From Blastomonas sp. CACIA14H2 (GTDB lineage: Bacteria > Pseudomonadota > Alphaproteobacteria > Sphingomonadales > Sphingomonadaceae): a DNA stretch of 64,000 bases. Shown here one piece after another: positions 59,474-64,000 of the stretch; within the stretch, counting starts at the first letter, position 1, and every line of letters begins with the position of its first letter. Made by a program: the position numbers and the translations under genes. Where the stretch lies: NCBI GenBank assembly GCA_000503195.1, contig AYSC01000003.1, positions 124,001 through 188,000 on the forward strand. Reading direction: 5' to 3'. The notes under the pieces were generated by a model that was given only the letters and a program-made list of their open reading frames with translations, was not told the DNA's origin and did no database searches.

Positions 59474-60216
59474 CCGCGCGCAAGACCGCCGTGCTCTATC
59501 GCATGGTGATGGACAAGCATGTCTGCCCCTATGGCATCAAGAGCAAGTATCTGCTCGAGAGCCAGGGCTACGCGGTCGAGGACCACTGGCTCACCACCCG
59601 CGAGGAGACCGATGCGTTCAAGGCGAAGCATGGGGTCAAGACCACGCCGCAGACCTTTATCGACGGGGTGCGGATCGGCGGGAATGACGATCTGCGCCGC
59701 CATTTCGGCAAGCCGGTGAAGGACCCGGACGCGGTCTCCTATGTGCCGGTGATCGCGCTGTTCGCGATGGCCGCGCTGGTGGCCGGCGCGATCAGCTGGC
59801 TGACCATGGGCACGCTCGTGTCGGTGATGACGATCGAGACGTTCATTGCGGTGGCGATGTGTCTTCTCGCGGTCCCCAAGCTGCAGGATGTCGATGCGTT
59901 CGCCACCATGTTCCTGGGCTATGACCTGCTCGCGCGGCGCTGGCTGCCTTATGCCTATATCTACCCGTTCGCCGAAGGACTGGCCGGGGTGCTGATGCTC
60001 GCGCGGGCGCTCGACTGGGTGTCGATCCCGGTCGCATTGTTCATCGGATCGGTGGGCGCGGTATCGGTCTTCTACGCGGTCTACGTTCAGAAGCGCGACA
60101 TCAAGTGCGCCTGTGTCGGCGGCAGTTCGCGCGTGCCGCTGGGGTTCGTCTCGCTCACCGAGAACGTCATGATGGTCACCATGGCGCTGTGGATGGCCAG
60201 CGGCGCTGCGATGTGA
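59470..60216 (+). CDS. Glutaredoxin domain fused to a MauE/DoxX-like membrane domain
   Basis: The 248-aa protein has an N-terminal glutaredoxin-like domain (about 1-80) with VMDKHVCPYGIKSKYLLESQ; the motif is CPYG with one Cys, so it is a monothiol type. TTPQTFIDGVRIGGNDDL gives the cis-Pro and glutathione site. Four membrane helices follow (about 93-248), including VDAFATMFLGYDLLARRW and CACVGGSSRVPLG near the end, with a Cys pair like MauE proteins. It overlaps csoR by ATGA and so is copper-regulated. A role in thiol repair of copper damage, or copper handling, is inferred. Confidence 0.82.
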   Translation: MTARKTAVLYRMVMDKHVCPYGIKSKYLLESQGYAVEDHWLTTREETDAFKAKHGVKTTPQTFIDGVRIGGNDDLRRHFGKPVKDPDAVSYVPVIALFAMAALVAGAISWLTMGTLVSVMTIETFIAVAMCLLAVPKLQDVDAFATMFLGYDLLARRWLPYAYIYPFAEGLAGVLMLARALDWVSIPVALFIGSVGAVSVFYAVYVQKRDIKCACVGGSSRVPLGFVSLTENVMMVTMALWMASGAAM

Positions 60217-60223
60217 TCCGGCG

Positions 60224-60502
60224 TCAGGCCTCCGGCGCGTGGCCAGGGCTGACGGGGCGGTAGGCGCTGGCGATCCATTCGAGCCGGCAATTGGCGAGCG
60301 ACTGCGAGAGATCTTCCGATTCCAGGATTTCGGCGATCGCGACCTGGCGCTGCGCCAGCAGGTCGATATCCTGCAGCAGCGTCAGGTTGCGGGTCGCCGT
60401 TTCGGCGTCCTGGCACAGGGCAGAGCCGACCTGTTCGGTCAGGTGCCCCGTGGAGCGCAGCAGATCGGCAATCACGCGCAGCGCGGAACGGTCATGCAGC
60501 AT
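60224..60502 (-). CDS. Small helical protein at the end of the chemotaxis operon
   Basis: The 92-aa product (MLHDRSALRVIADLLRSTGH, then NLTLLQDIDLLAQRQVAIAE and DLSQSLANCRLEWIASAYRP) is all helical and not recognised. It overlaps the end of the CheB-like gene by 11 nt and so belongs to the che operon. It might bind the degenerate CheB; no motif shows this. Confidence 0.65.
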   Translation of the reverse strand: MLHDRSALRVIADLLRSTGHLTEQVGSALCQDAETATRNLTLLQDIDLLAQRQVAIAEILESEDLSQSLANCRLEWIASAYRPVSPGHAPEA

Positions 60503-61541
60503 TCTGCGTCGCCTCGTCGACCGGGCACAGGCGCGTGCCGAAATCGGCGGGAGCCACGAAGTTCATGATGCCCTTGGCAACGGCGGCGCCGATCATCTCG
60601 GGGATCAGCGCGGTGTCGGGCGATTGCAGCAGGCAGGTGCCTTCGGCCGCGCGCAGCGCGCCCATGCCTGCGGCGCCATCCTCGCCGCCGCCCGAGAGCA
60701 GCAGGCCGACGCCCTTGGCCCCGACGGTCTTGGCGAGCGATGCCATCAGCAGGTCGGCCGAGGGGCGCGCACCGTTCACCGGATCGCGCTCGACCAGGCG
60801 GATGCGGCCGTTGGGCCAGCTGTCGATCACGACATGATAGCGTGGGTCGACCGCGACATGCACGATACCCGGCTCGAGCAGCGCGCCGTCCTCGGCGATC
60901 TTGATCTGCGCACGGCAATCCTTGTTGAGGTTGGCGACCAGCGATGCGGTCAGCGCCTCGTCGATCGCCAGCGAGACGATGGTCGGCGGGCAGTTGGTGG
61001 GCAGGCTGGTGACCGCGACGGTCGCGGGGTCGATCGAGCCCATGCCCCCGGCGATCGCGATGACCTGGCCGTTCCAGCGATAGTTGAACGAGGCGCTGAG
61101 ATCGACCGCGTCCTTCGCCTTGCTGCGCGCTTCCAGATTGGTGCGCGCGGCGGTCAGCACGGTCTTGCACAGCTTGCCCGAGATCTTGGCGAACTCTTCC
61201 GCCGTCGCCTTTTGCGGCTTGGGGAAGCAGTCGACCGCGCCCAGCTCGATCGCGCGCAGCGAGATGTCCGCGCCCTTCTGGGTCAGCGTAGAGAGCATCA
61301 CCACCGGAATGGGCCGCTCGGCCATCAGTTCGGCGAGGAAGTCGATCCCGTTCATGCCGGGCATCTCGACGTCGAGCGTCAGCACGTTGGGACGCAGCTC
61401 GGCGATCAGCTCGCGCGCCTCGATGGCGTCGCGGGCAGCACCCAGCACCTCGATATTCTTGTCCTTTTCCAGCGCGCTGGTGAACAGCGCACGCATGGTG
61501 ATGGAATCATCGACGATAAGAACGCGGGCGGCGGCAGTCAT
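60492..61541 (-). CDS. CheB-like protein with a degenerate methylesterase domain
   Basis: The 349-aa protein has an intact receiver domain (VDDSITMR, phosphoacceptor Asp57 in VLTLDVEMPGMNG, Lys in CFPKPQ). The methylesterase domain (about 160-345) has lost two catalytic residues. The Ser of GASTGG is Gly166 (IAGGMGS) and the His of VVQH is Ala192 (IVSLAI); only the Asp in GGGEDGAAGM remains. It is therefore probably not an esterase. It may bind receptors or compete for phosphate from CheA. A complete CheB is encoded in the same operon at 62980. Confidence 0.87.
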   Translation of the reverse strand: MTAAARVLIVDDSITMRALFTSALEKDKNIEVLGAARDAIEARELIAELRPNVLTLDVEMPGMNGIDFLAELMAERPIPVVMLSTLTQKGADISLRAIELGAVDCFPKPQKATAEEFAKISGKLCKTVLTAARTNLEARSKAKDAVDLSASFNYRWNGQVIAIAGGMGSIDPATVAVTSLPTNCPPTIVSLAIDEALTASLVANLNKDCRAQIKIAEDGALLEPGIVHVAVDPRYHVVIDSWPNGRIRLVERDPVNGARPSADLLMASLAKTVGAKGVGLLLSGGGEDGAAGMGALRAAEGTCLLQSPDTALIPEMIGAAVAKGIMNFVAPADFGTRLCPVDEATQNAA

Positions 61542-61576
61542 TGGTTCGACCCTTCAGTTATGGGAGACGAGGCTGC

Positions 61577-62014
61577 TCAGGCAGCGTCGGCATATTCGAT
61601 TTCATGGGTGAGGGCGACGAGATCGAGCACCATCACCATGCGGTCGTCGAGCGAGGCCAGGCCTTCGAGGAAGGGCAGCACCGAATCGCCCGTGGTCGGC
61701 GGCGGCTGCAGCGCGCTCTGGTCGAAGGTGACGATATCGCGCACCGCATCGACGATCATGCCCTTGAGCTGGCCGTTGACCTCGGTGACGATGATGACAT
61801 GGCGCTCGCCGGGCTTGGACTTGTTCCAGCCGAGGCGCGCCGCCAGGTCGATGACCGGCAGCACGATGCCGCGCAGGTTGACGACGCCGGCGACATAATC
61901 GGGCACGCGCGGCAGGCGGGTGGTGGGCGACCAGGCGCGGATTTCGCGGATGCCCATGATGTCGATACCGAAGGTCTGGCCTTCGACTTCAAACGTGATC
62001 AGCTGACGGTTCAT
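61577..62014 (-). CDS. cheW: Chemotaxis coupling protein CheW
   Basis: CheW links receptors to CheA. The 145-aa protein has the double beta-barrel pattern: QLITFEVEGQTFGIDIMGIR, then LPRVPDYVAGVVNLRGIVLP and IGMI-like LKGMIVDAVRDIV. The conserved NLRG loop that docks on receptors is present. It sits between cheY and the degenerate cheB, in the same direction with short gaps. Confidence 0.95.
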   Translation of the reverse strand: MNRQLITFEVEGQTFGIDIMGIREIRAWSPTTRLPRVPDYVAGVVNLRGIVLPVIDLAARLGWNKSKPGERHVIIVTEVNGQLKGMIVDAVRDIVTFDQSALQPPPTTGDSVLPFLEGLASLDDRMVMVLDLVALTHEIEYADAA

Positions 62015-62039
62015 GTCTCTTCCCCCAAATCGAACTGGA

Positions 62040-62420
62040 TCAATGCGTGACGCGGCGGACAGCGGCCGCGAGCTTCACCGCATCGAACGGCTTGACGATC
62101 CATCCGGTCGCGCCGGCCCGGCGCGCCTGTGCTTTCTTCTCTTCGGACGCTTCGGTGGTCAGCACCAGGATCGGGCGATTCTCGTGAATCGCGCCCTTGC
62201 GCAGGTGCTCGATCAGGCCAAAGCCGTCCATGCGTGGCATGTTGATGTCGGTAATAACGACATCGCACTCGTTCTCCTTAAGCCAATCGAGCGCGGAAAC
62301 GCCGTCATCGGCCTGGTCGACATGGAAGCCCTCCGCCGTCAGCGCATGCTTCAGCAGTGCGCGCATGCTGGGACTGTCGTCCACAGTCAGAATGCGGGTC
62401 TTGTCTTGAGCAGTGGTCAT
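62040..62420 (-). CDS. cheY: Chemotaxis response regulator CheY
   Basis: This is a single receiver domain of 126 aa with LTVDDSPSMR (acid pair), phosphoacceptor Asp58 in VVITDINMPRMDG, Thr in VLTTEAS and Lys in WIVKPF. There is no output domain, so it should act on the flagellar switch or as a phosphate sink. It lies between cheD and cheW. Confidence 0.94.
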   Translation of the reverse strand: MTTAQDKTRILTVDDSPSMRALLKHALTAEGFHVDQADDGVSALDWLKENECDVVITDINMPRMDGFGLIEHLRKGAIHENRPILVLTTEASEEKKAQARRAGATGWIVKPFDAVKLAAAVRRVTH

Positions 62421-62437
62421 CTTTGCGGGTCCTTCTT

Positions 62438-62986
62438 TCAGAACAGCTCGATATCGCCGTGATCTTCACGGGGCTTGGGCGTGGGCAGGTCTCGGGGTGC
62501 CATGGAGTTGTCGACGATGCGGCAACGCGCCTGGCCGTGATAGGGGCGGAAATCGACGCGGCGGGCGGACGGGCCCCCCACCGACTGGCTGACCAACGGA
62601 ATCCCCTCCGCCTTGAGGAACGAGGTCGCAAATTCGGCATTGGCGGTGCCGATCCAGCTCATCCCGCTGGACATGTTGGCGCCGCCATAGAGATGCGCGC
62701 GCAGCATGCGGCGGTCGGCCCCATAAGCCAGCATCTCGTTGATCAGCACTTCCATCAGGTACACGCCATAATGCTCGTCGAGCCCGGAATCGTTGGTCGG
62801 GCTGGCGAGCAGGAAATGGTTCATCCCGCCGATATTGTTCGAGGCGTCGTAGAGGCAGCAGGCGATGCAGCTGCCCAGCACCGTGGTCAGCTCGAGCCGC
62901 GGATCGCCGCTGACCCGCGCCTGGCCCTGCATGACCATCAGGCGCACCCGCTTGTGCTTGGAAAAGTCGATGGTTTCCATCAGCAT
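62438..62986 (-). CDS. cheD: Chemoreceptor glutamine deamidase CheD
   Basis: CheD converts receptor glutamines to glutamates and tunes adaptation. The 182-aa protein has the catalytic Cys in TTVLGSCIACCLYD, His in IGGMNHFLL and the Thr/Ser region SWIGTANAEF. YGGANM is also conserved. The first bases overlap the end of the complete cheB gene by 7 nt. Confidence 0.95.
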   Translation of the reverse strand: MLMETIDFSKHKRVRLMVMQGQARVSGDPRLELTTVLGSCIACCLYDASNNIGGMNHFLLASPTNDSGLDEHYGVYLMEVLINEMLAYGADRRMLRAHLYGGANMSSGMSWIGTANAEFATSFLKAEGIPLVSQSVGGPSARRVDFRPYHGQARCRIVDNSMAPRDLPTPKPREDHGDIELF

Positions 62987-64000
62987 AGGGCGACGCCTCC
63001 AAAGGCGACCTGCGCGATGCGGTGGATCGGCGCGACGACGCGGGCGGCGCCCAGCGCGACTGCCGCGCCCGGCATGCCGAACACCACCGACGTCGCCTCG
63101 TCCTGCGCGATGGTCATCGCGCCCGCTTCGGCCATGGCGAGCAGTCCGTGCGCACCGTCATTGCCCATGCCGGTCAGCTGGATGCCGATGGCGTCCGCGC
63201 CCAGATTTTCGGCGACCGAATGGAACAGCACGTCGACGCTGGGGCGATGGCCGCTGACCTTCGGGCCGGGCCGCGCGCGGACATACATGCCCGCGCTGCC
63301 GCTGCCGCGCACTTCGAGGTGCCGCTCGGTGCCCGGCGCGATATAGACATGCCCTGCGCGCACCGGCAGGTCGGGCTCGGCGATCATCACCTTGGGCGCG
63401 CAGACCGAATCGAGACGGCGCGCGACGGCTTCGGCAAAGGCGCCGTTGATGTGCTGGACCACCATGGTCGGCGGGCAGTCGGCGGGGAACTGGCTCAGCA
63501 GCACGTGCAGCGCTTCCACGCCGCCGGTCGATGCGCCGATCGCGATCAGCCGGGTCCGCGCCGAACCCAGCGACTGGCGCGGGGCAGGGGCAGGGCGGGC
63601 GCGGTCATGCGCCTGGACCTTGGCCTGGGCGGCGTTGCGGATCATCTCGGCGAGGCGGCCCTGATCGGACACGAGGATGTTGCCTGCCGCGCCGCTGGGC
63701 TTGGCATAGCATTCGACCGCGCCGATCTCGAGCGCGCGCACGGTCATCGCCGAGCCGCTCTCGGCCAGGCCCGACACGATCACGACCGGCGTCGGGCGCA
63801 GCGTCATGAGCTTTTCGAGAAATTCCAGCCCGCTCATTCCCGGCATCTCGATGTCGAGCGTGACGACATCGGGGTTGAGCGCCTTGATCATGCTGCGCGC
63901 TTCGCGTGCATCGACCGCTGTGCCCACGACCTGGATGTCCGCGGCCGGGCGCAGGGCCTCGACCAGCAGTGCACGCATGGTGGGAGAATCGTCGACGATC
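62980..64000 (-). CDS. cheB: Protein-glutamate methylesterase CheB, 5' end outside window
   Basis: CheB removes methyl groups from chemoreceptors when phosphorylated by CheA. The frame is open to the window edge (IVDDSPTMRALL is visible before the first internal Met at 63978), so only a few N-terminal residues are missing. The receiver has Asp in VVTLDIEMPGMSG. The methylesterase triad is complete: Ser in IAIGASTGGVEA, His in VVQHINGAF, Asp in LTGMGNDGAHGL. This contrasts with the CheB-like paralogue at 60492 in the same operon. Confidence 0.96.
   Translation of the reverse strand, partial: IVDDSPTMRALLVEALRPAADIQVVGTAVDAREARSMIKALNPDVVTLDIEMPGMSGLEFLEKLMTLRPTPVVIVSGLAESGSAMTVRALEIGAVECYAKPSGAAGNILVSDQGRLAEMIRNAAQAKVQAHDRARPAPAPRQSLGSARTRLIAIGASTGGVEALHVLLSQFPADCPPTMVVQHINGAFAEAVARRLDSVCAPKVMIAEPDLPVRAGHVYIAPGTERHLEVRGSGSAGMYVRARPGPKVSGHRPSVDVLFHSVAENLGADAIGIQLTGMGNDGAHGLLAMAEAGAMTIAQDEATSVVFGMPGAAVALGAARVVAPIHRIAQVAFGGVALC

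Noticed and set aside
60291-61898. 535-codon open frame opposite the CheB-like gene
   Set aside because: It is antisense to a clear receiver and CheB domain; the product is shadow sequence rich in Arg, Gln and Asp.

Overview
The window looks like the chromosome of a sphingomonad (Alphaproteobacteria, Sphingomonadaceae). The GC content is high and short genes overlap by ATGA throughout. An ECF sigma / anti-sigma / S8 protease cluster, a CopA-CopB-CopC-CopD copper cluster and a CheB-CheD-CheY-CheW cluster are all familiar there. Palindromic repeats of the CGTCATTCCCGCGAACGCGG type lie between genes. The species cannot be named from the sequence alone.

The left core (1-14,240) is housekeeping: a partial S9 peptidase, rpsD, chorismate mutase, a Uup-like ABC-F ATPase, a D-amino acid transaminase, a SIMPL-domain protein, a PepSY protein with an OmpR/PhoQ-like two-component pair, truA-fmt, recR, a TetR regulator facing a metal-dependent hydrolase, an NDUFA9-like oxidoreductase and tRNA-Leu(CAG). 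fmt carries an in-frame palindromic element between its two domains.

Positions 14,309-49,054 are an integrated genomic island of about 34.7 kb. Its ends are an 18-bp direct repeat: the 3' end of tRNA-Leu at 14,309-14,326 and a copy at 49,037-49,054. A P4-type integrase sits beside the tRNA. The element has a MobF relaxase and a TraD-like coupling protein but no mating-pair formation genes, so it looks mobilizable rather than self-transmissible. Its cargo is mostly anti-phage or nucleic-acid conflict machinery: a Thoeris system with two different TIR proteins around one SIR2-SLOG effector; an HNH endonuclease; a type I restriction-modification operon (hsdM-hsdS-hsdR) ending in a YgjP-like metalloprotease; an ArdC antirestriction protein; and a DUF6361 / phospholipase D / SNF2-helicase operon. 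It also holds an unusual three-gene operon (29,711-33,775). That operon encodes an exonuclease-DUF429-kinase fusion, a short adenylosuccinate synthetase with Ser where PurA has catalytic Asp13 (as I recall for phage PurZ), and a membrane-anchored dCTP-deaminase-fold protein that lacks the catalytic Glu. This is the best candidate for an undescribed system.

The right core (49,055-64,000) holds the ECF sigma / anti-sigma pair and what looks like its regulon. The same promoter pattern, AT[G/T]AAA-N14-CGTT, precedes the S8 protease, a Gly-rich secreted protein and a small exported protein. Because it lies in a perfect palindrome, it also faces back toward the sigma gene. Next come a chemoreceptor, the copD-copC-copB-copA operon divergent from csoR and a glutaredoxin-like membrane protein, and a chemotaxis operon. 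That operon has two CheB proteins, one of which has lost its catalytic Ser and His.
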